This document shows, piece by piece, positions 1-5,169 of a DNA stretch of 5,169 nt. The DNA is from Treponema sp. (GTDB taxonomy: Bacteria; Spirochaetota; Spirochaetia; Treponematales; Breznakiellaceae), in assembly GCA_031255815.1 (NCBI GenBank), contig JAIRRU010000049.1:1-5169 (forward strand), given 5' to 3'. Positions within the stretch are counted from its first letter, which is position 1, and each line of letters starts with the position of its first letter. The notes beneath the pieces were generated by a model. The model was not told where the DNA came from. It did no database searches and saw nothing but the letters and a program-made list of their open reading frames with translations. A program made the translations under genes and the position numbers.

Positions 1-954
1 CGGATCGAAGTGAGCTTCGACGTGCTCTGGGAACGGGAACTGGTACCCTACCGGATGCTGGCAAAGGAAGGGCTTCCCGCGGTGATGAGCGGCCACCTGG
101 CCTTTCCCAACACCCAGGCAGCCGCTACCCCGGCCTCCCTCTCGTCCTGGTTCCTCAAGGATATACTGCGGGATCGGATAGGTTACCAGGGGGTGGTTAT
201 CACCGACGATCTGATGATGAACGGGGCTACCATGTCCGCGGGGAGCCTCTCCAGGGCGGCAAAGCAGGCCCTTCTGGCGGGTAACGATATTGTAATGCTC
301 TCCAAGACCCCGAACCTTTGGGATCCTATATGGACGGCCCTGGCCGCCGCGATGGAGGAGGAGGACGAGTTCCGCGAGCGGGTGCGGGACGCGGCCCGGC
401 GGGTACTGGAGCTAAAGTTCGCCTACCTGCGGGGAGAGGGCCACGTGGCCTACATACCGGATCCTTCAAAACTCGACGCGGAGCTGCCCAGCCCGGAGGG
501 AGGGGCCTTCTTCCTCGACCTTGCCGCCCGGAGCGTTACGGTGGTCCGGGGCGGCGGATCGGCCATCCCCCTCAAACGGGAAGACGCGGGGCGGGTGCTG
601 CTGGCGGGCCAGTACGAGGATTTTTTCCGGGCCGGCAAGGCCGCCTACCCGGATGCGCGGAATTACTGGTACTCCCTTGACAGGGGCCTGGACGACTTTG
701 CCTATTTTGTCAGGAACTCCGACACGGTGATTTTCTGCATTTCCGATTCCGAGGGGCTGGAGATCATTGACAGCATAAAAAATTTAAACAAAAGGGTAAT
801 AGTTTTTTCTATCCTGAACCCGGCGTATTTGGAAGAGCTTCCCTGGGCGGACGGGGCGCTGGCGGTATACAGCTACGCGCCCGAATCCTTTGTGGCGGGC
901 TTTTCCGCGCTTCTGGGACGGATACCGGCGGAGGGAAACCTCCCCTATGAGTAA
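1..954 (+). CDS. Family 3 glycoside hydrolase, beta-N-acetylhexosaminidase (NagZ-like), C-terminal part
   Basis: The reading frame is open from the first base, so the start lies upstream; 317 codons are visible before the TAA at 952-954. Seen: the late part of a GH3 TIM barrel, with VMSGHLAFPN at codons 28-37 and the GH3 active-site segment GVVITDDLMM at codons 64-73. By family knowledge the first Asp of that segment (nt 205-207) is the catalytic nucleophile. From about codon 150 a second alpha/beta domain follows (RSVTVVRGGG, then RVIVFSIL, then a closing ALLGRIPAEGNLP), which resembles the GH3 C-terminal domain found in two-domain enzymes such as Bacillus NagZ. The family removes terminal beta-linked sugars. 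The DD-L-M form of the motif favours N-acetylglucosamine release from cell-wall fragments or chitooligosaccharides, but the KHFPGHG-type loop that would confirm this is outside the window. A beta-glucosidase is the alternative. A signal peptide cannot be judged. Confidence 0.88.
   Translation, partial: RIEVSFDVLWERELVPYRMLAKEGLPAVMSGHLAFPNTQAAATPASLSSWFLKDILRDRIGYQGVVITDDLMMNGATMSAGSLSRAAKQALLAGNDIVMLSKTPNLWDPIWTALAAAMEEEDEFRERVRDAARRVLELKFAYLRGEGHVAYIPDPSKLDAELPSPEGGAFFLDLAARSVTVVRGGGSAIPLKREDAGRVLLAGQYEDFFRAGKAAYPDARNYWYSLDRGLDDFAYFVRNSDTVIFCISDSEGLEIIDSIKNLNKRVIVFSILNPAYLEELPWADGALAVYSYAPESFVAGFSALLGRIPAEGNLPYE
930..935 (+). promoter_or_regulatory. Ribosome binding site of the GNAT gene, inside the hydrolase gene
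   Basis: GGAGGG lies 11 nt before the ATG at 947 and inside the last codons of the hydrolase. It decides the acetyltransferase start: the in-frame GTG at 890 would add 19 residues of low-complexity Arg-rich sequence and lacks a comparable site. Confidence 0.7.
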
Positions 955-1822
955 GTGCCCCGGGGGGGAAGAAGAAGATGCCGGGCGGCGGCGCTGGCGG
1001 CGCGTGGGCCTGGGCCAGTCCGGCCTCGCGGAAACCCTGCTGCGGGAACGGGAGCCCCTCTGTGTGGCGGCTTCCAGCCGTTTCCTGGGGCGTTCCTTTG
1101 TCCGGGATCGGATGTGGGCCCTGGGGGCAAGGGGGGGGAAACCCGGCGCCCTGCTGTTTTACATGCGCTACACCTTTTTCCCCCTGTTTAACGGCCCCGT
1201 TCCGGTTCCCCGTTTTATGGGCCGCCTTCTCAGAAAAACCCCCCTCCACGCCGTGCAGGGACTGGGGGAAGACGCCCTGATCCTCGAAGACATCATTGCC
1301 CGTTCGGGGCTCAGTCCGGCCTACAGTATCGACTACGATCTTATGTCCCTGGATCGGGCGCCCGCGCCGGATTCCCTGCGGGCCGGCCCCAAAGGGCTCT
1401 CTTTCCGGCGGCCCGGTATCCGGGATCTGGAAGCCCTGCTCCCCCTGCAGGAGGCTTACGAGCGGGAGGAGGTGCTGCCCGAAGGGGCGGTCTTTAACCC
1501 CGGCGTCTGCCGGCTCAACCTGAAGCAGATCCTCACGGAGCAGCGCGTCATCAGCGCCGAACTGGACGGCTGGACGGTGGCGAAGGCAAATACCAGCGCC
1601 CTTTCCTTTACCCGCTACCAGATAGGCGGCGTCTACGTCCACCCCGCCTACCGGGGCCGGGGGATAGCCCGGCGGCTCTGCGCCGAGCTGGCCCGGGAAC
1701 TTCTGGCCGAAGGGAAGGGGCTCAGCCTTTTCGTCAAGAAACGGAACCACGCCGCCCGTTCGGTGTACCGGGGCCTCGGTTTCGAAACCCGGGGCGACTA
1801 CCGGATCAGCTACTACCAGTAG
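947..1822 (+). CDS. GNAT family N-acetyltransferase
   Basis: A 291-residue protein, starting at an ATG with a good ribosome binding site and overlapping the preceding stop by 8 bp. The C-terminal half is a GNAT domain: beta-4 VYVHP at 229-233, then the acetyl-CoA pyrophosphate-binding motif A, RGRGIA at 236-241, then an amphipathic helix. Motif B follows at about 266-279, with N267, Y274 and GLGF typical of the family. These proteins move an acetyl group from acetyl-CoA to an amine, in the cytoplasm. The first 145 residues or so carry no motif I recognise; at about twice normal GNAT length, the protein could contain a degenerate second GNAT fold. Coupling to a hexosaminidase gene makes an amino sugar or muropeptide-derived amine a reasonable guess for the substrate, but this is inference only. 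The gene contains G7 and G8 homopolymer runs. No signal peptide or membrane segment is seen. Confidence 0.85.
   Translation: MSKCPGGEEEDAGRRRWRRVGLGQSGLAETLLREREPLCVAASSRFLGRSFVRDRMWALGARGGKPGALLFYMRYTFFPLFNGPVPVPRFMGRLLRKTPLHAVQGLGEDALILEDIIARSGLSPAYSIDYDLMSLDRAPAPDSLRAGPKGLSFRRPGIRDLEALLPLQEAYEREEVLPEGAVFNPGVCRLNLKQILTEQRVISAELDGWTVAKANTSALSFTRYQIGGVYVHPAYRGRGIARRLCAELARELLAEGKGLSLFVKKRNHAARSVYRGLGFETRGDYRISYYQ
962..968 (+). repeat. G7 homopolymer near the start of the GNAT gene
   Basis: Seven consecutive G residues fall in codons 6-8 of the acetyltransferase, directly after a run of C. A one-base change here would shift the frame almost at the start of the protein. Confidence 0.9.
1131..1138 (+). 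repeat. G8 homopolymer inside the GNAT gene
   Basis: Eight consecutive G residues encode the end of R62 and then G63-G64 of the acetyltransferase. It is the longest mononucleotide run I noticed in the window. The intact frame runs through it, so this copy is in the on configuration. Confidence 0.9.
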
Positions 1823-1829
1823 GCCTACT
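1818..1829. repeat. 12-bp perfect palindrome spanning both convergent stop codons
   Basis: AGTAGGCCTACT is identical on both strands. The TAG of the acetyltransferase (1820-1822) and the TAG of the chemoreceptor (1825-1827 on the opposite strand) sit symmetrically within it. No T-run follows in either direction, so it does not look like an intrinsic terminator. Confidence 0.85.
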
Positions 1830-4020
1830 CAACTCTGAATTTCGACACTTCCTGTACCAGCGTGTCGATACTTTCCTTGTTTGTCCCGCTGATGGTGTTC
1901 ACCCTGGTCACCGCCACGTTGATCTGTTCCGCCCCGGAGGCCATCTCGTTCATCCCGTTGCTTATCTCCTGGGTCGCCATTTCCAGGTTTTTGCTTTCGT
2001 TGATTACCTGTTTGCTCCCCTCAAACATCTCCACCGAGCTGCCTTTCACCATCTGCGTTGCCTCGTTCAACTGGCTGATAGCCTCCAGAATCTGTTTGCT
2101 TCCCACGCTCTGCTCTTCCATGGCGTTGCGGATGTTTTCTTCCTGTTCCGATACGATCCTGACCCCGCCGTCTATGGCCTCGAATTTGTTGAGCACGTTG
2201 TCGGTTGACTTGATGATCTTGTCGATGGAATCCCTGATCTTCTTGAGAACCGTTGAGATGGTCTTGGACTGCTCTCCGGAATTCTCCGCCAGTTTCCGTA
2301 TCTCGTCGGCAACTACGGCAAAACCCTTCCCCGCTTCCCCCGCGTGGGCGGCTTCAATGGCGGCGTTCATTGATAAAAGGTTGGTCTGGCTGGCGATGTT
2401 TTCCATAACCGAGTTGATCTCCAGAAGCCCCTCCGATTCCCGGGCTATCTCCTGAATGTCCGTGGACACTTCCTGCAGGCCCGAGTGCCCCGCTTCGGAG
2501 GCCTCTATCAGTTCCCTGACATTGTCGGCGTTTTTCACCAGGGTCTGGGTAACGGATTGAATATTGGCAAGCATTTGCTCGATAGCCGAAGAGGATTGGG
2601 CCACGCTGGAACTCTGGTGGTTCACATGATCGTTCAGCCTGTCGATATTGACCGTGATCTGTTCCATGGTAGCGTTTGTTTCGGTAACGGAAGCGGACTG
2701 GTTGAGCACGCGGCTCTTGATGCTCTGGATATTGGCGGTAATTTCGTTTATCGCCGCGGCGGTTTCGGTCATGTTGCTGGAAAGCTCGCTGCCGATATCG
2801 AAGAGGGCGACAGACTGGTTTTTGATGGTAAGCACGAGGTTTTTCATATTCTGCACCATTATGTTAAAGACCTTCGCCATATCCCCTATTTCGTCTTTGC
2901 GTTCCGCGCTTACGGACTTTGTCAAATCCCCTTCGCCAAGGCTGGTAAAGATTTCCGCCATGTTTTTAAGGGGATTGCTGATGGAACGGGCAATCAGGAA
3001 GGCCGCGGCGCCTATGCCCAGGAACATTACCGCGCTGATGATAAGGCTTATCCTGAGCATGAAAAGGATAGGCGCGTTGATAACCGCCATTGGGATCGCC
3101 AGGGCCAGCGCCCAGGGGGTGGTGGAGTATCCTATCGAATAGGGAATGGTGAGGATCCCGTAGTGCTGCATTTTGCCGTCGACATTTATGGTGTTTTCAA
3201 AGTCGTACTCGATGCCTGTTTTGACGGCGTTGACCAGATTGGCCAGATAGGGCCCGGCCATATCCGCCTCGGTTTCGGCCATGGATTTCCCCAGCCGGGA
3301 AGAATCGAAATGGGCGGCCACAAGCCCGCCGTTGCTGAAAGACGCGGCAATGCTGCCCTCGTAGGGCTTGATCGCCCTTATCCTTTCCTGCATTCCGGAT
3401 ATAGAAAGGTCAACACCGACAACGCCAATGGGCCGGCCGTTCTTTTTTATAGGAACCACCAGGGAAGTAATCATCACATTGGCTCCGCCTATATTGTAAA
3501 AAAAAGGCTCCGTTACGGTTTCGTTTCCAGACCGCATGGGGAGGAGGTAAAAATTCGCGTCGCCGGCGTCATAACCCTGGGAGAACTGTACCCTGGCCCC
3601 GTCCTCGGTGCGGGACCAGGTGGGGATAAACCTGCCGCTGGCGTCCGTCCCCTCGGTATTGGCGTATACGGCGTCCAGGCCGTCCAGGGCGTTGGGTTCC
3701 CAGATAGTCCAGGTAGCGGCCAGCGCCGGGTTTTCCACGATCATCTGCCTGAGCAGCATGTTGTAGAAAGAACGCCGCTGGGAAACCTCAATTTCCTCAA
3801 ATCCCTCCATTGCCTGGGCCAGGGACCGGGCAATGCTGAAGTTGGTCTCCATCCATATCGAAATCTCGGCCGCTTCTCTCTCCGCCAGGTAGATCGATTC
3901 GCTTAAAACCAGCGTCGTAGTCTGATCCCGGGCGATTAACAAAAGCGTTGTTAAAAGAATGCCGAGTCCGGTGACGGTAACCGACATGATCATGATGATA
4001 AGTTTGCTTCTGATCCTCAT
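1825..4020 (-). CDS. Methyl-accepting chemotaxis protein with dCache sensor and HAMP domain
   Basis: A complete 731-residue chemoreceptor. A first membrane segment (about 7-30) follows a short basic N-terminus. An extracytoplasmic dCache-type sensor (about 35-310) carries [11 protein letters not shown] at 104-114, GRFIPTWSR at 129-137 and NFYLLP at 156-161, a pattern common in this receptor subfamily. A second membrane segment (about 317-345) is followed by a HAMP domain (about 347-400). The long coiled-coil signalling domain has its CheA/CheW-contacting tip around 541-580, with [15 protein letters not shown] at 552-566 nearly matching the canonical sequence. By family knowledge, ligand binding outside modulates CheA kinase and hence flagellar rotation. 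The ligand is not determinable. The protein ends KFRVE without a CheR-tethering NWETF-type pentapeptide. The ATG at 4020 is chosen over an in-frame TTG at 4050 because AAGGAG stands 6 nt before it. No partner gene adjoins it. Confidence 0.96.
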   Translation of the reverse strand: MRIRSKLIIMIMSVTVTGLGILLTTLLLIARDQTTTLVLSESIYLAEREAAEISIWMETNFSIARSLAQAMEGFEEIEVSQRRSFYNMLLRQMIVENPALAATWTIWEPNALDGLDAVYANTEGTDASGRFIPTWSRTEDGARVQFSQGYDAGDANFYLLPMRSGNETVTEPFFYNIGGANVMITSLVVPIKKNGRPIGVVGVDLSISGMQERIRAIKPYEGSIAASFSNGGLVAAHFDSSRLGKSMAETEADMAGPYLANLVNAVKTGIEYDFENTINVDGKMQHYGILTIPYSIGYSTTPWALALAIPMAVINAPILFMLRISLIISAVMFLGIGAAAFLIARSISNPLKNMAEIFTSLGEGDLTKSVSAERKDEIGDMAKVFNIMVQNMKNLVLTIKNQSVALFDIGSELSSNMTETAAAINEITANIQSIKSRVLNQSASVTETNATMEQITVNIDRLNDHVNHQSSSVAQSSSAIEQMLANIQSVTQTLVKNADNVRELIEASEAGHSGLQEVSTDIQEIARESEGLLEINSVMENIASQTNLLSMNAAIEAAHAGEAGKGFAVVADEIRKLAENSGEQSKTISTVLKKIRDSIDKIIKSTDNVLNKFEAIDGGVRIVSEQEENIRNAMEEQSVGSKQILEAISQLNEATQMVKGSSVEMFEGSKQVINESKNLEMATQEISNGMNEMASGAEQINVAVTRVNTISGTNKESIDTLVQEVSKFRVE

Positions 4021-4026
4021 ATAAAA

Positions 4027-4033
4027 CTCCTTT
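4027..4033 (-). promoter_or_regulatory. Ribosome binding site of the chemoreceptor
   Basis: On the minus strand AAAGGAG lies 6 nt before the ATG at 4020-4018. It fixes the start at MRIRSK and excludes the 10-residue extension from the upstream TTG, whose coding would include the ribosome binding site itself. Confidence 0.88.
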
Positions 4034-4062
4034 GCGGCAAAAAAATTCAACCGGAATATTTC

Positions 4063-4142
4063 AAAATCGCTTCATACCAACGCCATTTTTTCCGACCATT
4101 GAGCCCGTTCCGGAAACTGAAGTTTCGGAACAGCCCCCTTAT
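4063..4142. repeat. Intergenic module, copy 1
   Basis: In order this contains AAAATCGCT followed by ATACC (4063-4078), ATTTTTTCCG (4085-4094), and a palindrome centred on AAACTGAAGTTT (4114-4125). The same three elements recur in the same order in copy 2. The spacing from the second element to the third is 29 nt in both copies. Confidence 0.6.
4107..4131. repeat. Palindrome A with AAACTGAAGTTT core
   Basis: The arms GTTCCGGAAACT (4107-4118) and AGTTTCGGAAC (4121-4131) pair over 11 bp with one bulged G. Only GA separates them. The element could fold as a tight hairpin in either transcript or be a protein-binding dyad. No T-run flanks it. Confidence 0.8.
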
Positions 4143-4176
4143 CCCATGACAGCAACGGAGAACCTGACAGACTTGC

Positions 4177-4215
4177 GAGCGTTTCCCCAAACCCGGCTAG
4201 TTTTGGGAAACGCTC
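4177..4215. repeat. Palindrome B, long hairpin with 16-nt arms
   Basis: The arms at 4177-4192 and 4200-4215 are complementary at 15 of 16 positions, with a single C-T mismatch, around a 7-nt loop (CCGGCTA). The outer 11 bp, GAGCGTTTCCC, are perfect. It is the strongest secondary structure I found in the window. It lacks a trailing T-run on either strand. Its right half, AGTTTTGGGAAA at 4199-4210, recurs exactly in palindrome C at 4300-4311. Confidence 0.88.
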
Positions 4216-4221
4216 TTGGAG

Positions 4222-4320
4222 AAAATCGCTAATACCTTAGGTTAAGCATTTGCGGCATATGCAATTTTCTCCGGGGTAAGAAACTTTCCCAAAAACTGAA
4301 GTTTTGGGAAAACCTCCTAT
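4222..4320. repeat. Intergenic module, copy 2
   Basis: This repeats the order of copy 1: AAAATCGCT with ATACC (4222-4236), ATTTTCTCCG (4264-4273, 9 of 10 matching), then AAACTGAAGTTT (4293-4304, identical). Between the first and second elements it is 20 nt longer than copy 1 and holds an 8-bp palindrome, GCATATGC (4255-4262). Confidence 0.6.
4285..4311. repeat. Palindrome C with AAACTGAAGTTT core
   Basis: The arms TTTCCCAAAAACT (4285-4297) and AGTTTTGGGAAA (4300-4311) pair over 12 bp with one extra A on the left. GA is again in the centre. It has the same architecture as palindrome A, including the one-base bulge in the left arm, although the outer bases differ. Confidence 0.82.
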
Positions 4321-4494
4321 TTGTGGTTAATGCACCCATATTTCAAGCCCGCAATCAAACAGCTATAAGAACCTGTTTTACAAAGAGGTTTTAGAACAGA
4401 CTCATAATCTTAGCCGGGTAATTTACGAACGTCAAGTGTCCGCGATCTATACGAAAATACCAACGAAAAGTCAAAAATAGCGTATATTTGAGGC

Positions 4495-4500
4495 AGGAAG
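4495..4500 (+). promoter_or_regulatory. Probable ribosome binding site of the PHP gene
   Basis: AGGAAG stands 12 nt before the ATG at 4513, a weaker and more distant site than those of the other genes. It lies in the 18-nt loop between the short inverted arms TAGCGT (4478-4483) and ACGCTA (4502-4507). Confidence 0.5.
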
Positions 4501-4512
4501 AACGCTAAAAAT

Positions 4513-5169
4513 ATGCCTTACCTTTACGAAACCCATCTCCACACCAGCCAGGGGAGCCTCTGCGCCAGCTCCCGCGGCCGGGATTATATTCAGGCTTACA
4601 AAGATTCAGGTTACCGGGGTATCTTTGTTACCGACCATTTTTACGGGGGGAACTGCGCGGTTGACCGGGGCCTTCCCTGGCGGGAATGGGTCAAAGAATT
4701 CTGCCGGGGCTACGAAGACGCCCGGGAGGAGGGGGCCCGCCGGGGGCTGGACGTGCTTTTCGGCTGGGAGGAAACTTTCCAAGGCGACGATTACCTCATC
4801 TACGGCCTTGACCGGGAGTGGCTTCTGGAGCATCCGGAGGCCCGGAACTGGAACCGGAAGCGGCAGTTCGCGGCGCTCAGGGAGGCGGGGGGCTGCGTGG
4901 TTCAGGCCCACCCCTTCCGCCAGCACGCTTACCTGAACCGGGTGATCCTTTCCCCCTTCCTGGTGGACGCCGTGGAGGCCGCTAACGCGGGGAACCGCGA
5001 TCAGGCCTACGACGCCCTGGCCATGAGCTACGCCGGGAAACTGGGCCTTCCGGTTACGGCGGGATCGGATATCCACGACACGGAACAGCTTGAGGAGGGG
5101 GATATTTACGGGGTATACCTGGAAAAACCTCTGGAAAGCGCCAAAGACTACGCGGCGGCTCTCAGAAAC
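4513..5169 (+). CDS. PHP-domain metal-dependent phosphoesterase, N-terminal part
   Basis: Translation from ATG 4513 is open to the window edge (219 codons, no stop), so the C-terminus is missing. The PHP fold's metal ligands are all visible: H8 and H10 in HLHTS, D41-H42 in VTDHF, E86 in GWEE, H133 in QAHPF, E155 with N158 in a VEAANAGN segment, and D186 with H188 in GSDIH. By family knowledge these bind two or three metal ions and hydrolyse phosphate esters. Known relatives include histidinol-phosphate phosphatase, RNA/nucleotide phosphoesterases such as YciV/RnmAM, and polymerase-associated domains. The visible length fits a stand-alone enzyme of roughly 220-280 residues. No neighbour indicates the substrate, and no histidine-biosynthesis gene is seen. 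It appears cytoplasmic, with no signal peptide. The GC-rich, Arg/Gly-rich codon use matches the hydrolase and GNAT genes. Confidence 0.9.
   Translation, partial: MPYLYETHLHTSQGSLCASSRGRDYIQAYKDSGYRGIFVTDHFYGGNCAVDRGLPWREWVKEFCRGYEDAREEGARRGLDVLFGWEETFQGDDYLIYGLDREWLLEHPEARNWNRKRQFAALREAGGCVVQAHPFRQHAYLNRVILSPFLVDAVEAANAGNRDQAYDALAMSYAGKLGLPVTAGSDIHDTEQLEEGDIYGVYLEKPLESAKDYAAALRN

Larger units (their letters stand above)
4021..4512. other. 492-bp intergenic region between divergent genes
   Basis: No convincing gene lies between the chemoreceptor and PHP starts. The stretch is visibly richer in A and T than the genes. It holds three palindromes (4107-4131, 4177-4215, 4285-4311) and two copies of an ordered motif set. 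None of the palindromes is followed by a T-run on either strand, which argues against intrinsic terminators. Promoters for both flanking genes must lie here or further away, but I see no -35/-10 pair good enough to annotate and no sigma-28-type flagellar promoter. From about 4323 to 4470 I see no structure beyond general A/T richness. Confidence 0.8.

Noticed and set aside
767..800. TTGACA plus an AT-rich stretch inside the hydrolase gene as an internal promoter for the GNAT gene
   Set aside because: The nearest -10-like sequence (GGTAAT, 795-800) is 22 nt away, too far for a normal spacer, and nothing else supports it.
809..1750. A 313-codon open frame on the - strand opposite the hydrolase end and GNAT gene
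   Set aside because: It has a Pro/Gly-rich composition typical of a reverse-strand shadow, no recognisable domain, and spans the junction of two real genes.
2485..3906. A 473-codon open frame on the + strand opposite the chemoreceptor
   Set aside because: It lies wholly antisense to a well-supported receptor, has no family motifs and is rich in Gly, His and Arg as expected from a mirrored GC-biased gene. There is no ribosome binding site reason to believe it.
4021..4060. Sigma-28-type promoter for the chemoreceptor, using GCCGCAAA on the - strand
   Set aside because: The match overlaps the ribosome binding site and has no TAAA at the required distance.
4177..4215. Intrinsic terminator for a flanking gene
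   Set aside because: The stem is strong, but no T-run follows on either strand, and both neighbouring genes point away from it.
4032..4232. A 66-codon open frame in the intergenic region, or a 28-codon version from ATG 4145
   Set aside because: It runs through palindromes A and B, has no ribosome binding site, starts at TTG in the long form and has no family features. It is best explained as chance reading of non-coding repeats.
4191..4419. 9-nt inverted match ACCCGGCTA (4191-4199) and TAGCCGGGT (4411-4419)
   Set aside because: It does not extend on either side, and one such match in about 490 bp is expected by chance roughly half the time.
4403..4453. Promoter for the PHP gene, using CATAAT (4403-4408) or TATACG (4448-4453)
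   Set aside because: Neither has a -35 match at 16-18 nt. The best pairs have spacers of 19 to 21 nt, so I do not annotate a promoter.
4606..5076. A 156-codon open frame on the - strand opposite the PHP gene
   Set aside because: The + strand codes for a protein with the full set of PHP metal ligands, so the opposite frame is a shadow.

Overview
The window looks like a GC-rich spirochaete chromosome. A termite-gut or free-living Treponema-type genome is the best guess. The guess rests on the family types present, on the chemoreceptor ending in Val-Ser-Lys-Phe-Arg-Val-Glu, a tail style I associate with Treponema receptors, and on compact genes separated by an AT-richer gap full of small palindromes. 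It is an inference, because no rRNA or other phylogenetic marker is present.

Layout from left to right. (1) Positions 1-954, + strand: the C-terminal part of a family 3 glycoside hydrolase of the beta-N-acetylhexosaminidase (NagZ-like) type, with its N-terminus outside the window. (2) Positions 947-1822, + strand: a GNAT-fold acetyltransferase that overlaps the hydrolase stop by 8 bp, so the two are almost certainly co-transcribed and translationally coupled. (3) Positions 1825-4020, - strand: a complete methyl-accepting chemotaxis protein with an extracellular dCache sensor, HAMP domain and signalling hairpin. It converges on the acetyltransferase with only 2 bp between the stop codons. (4) Positions 4021-4512: a 492-bp intergenic region between divergent genes. 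It contains three palindromes and two diverged copies of one module. (5) Positions 4513-5169, + strand: a PHP-domain metal-dependent phosphoesterase that runs off the right edge without a stop.

The genes do not form one pathway. The hydrolase and acetyltransferase are plausibly one transcription unit acting on amino sugars or cell-wall fragments, but the acetyltransferase substrate cannot be read from sequence. The chemoreceptor is monocistronic as far as the window shows. The PHP gene has its own long upstream region.

The least ordinary part is the 4021-4512 gap, where an ordered set of short motifs occurs twice. I found no CRISPR array, tRNA, rRNA, transposase or convincing new multi-gene system.
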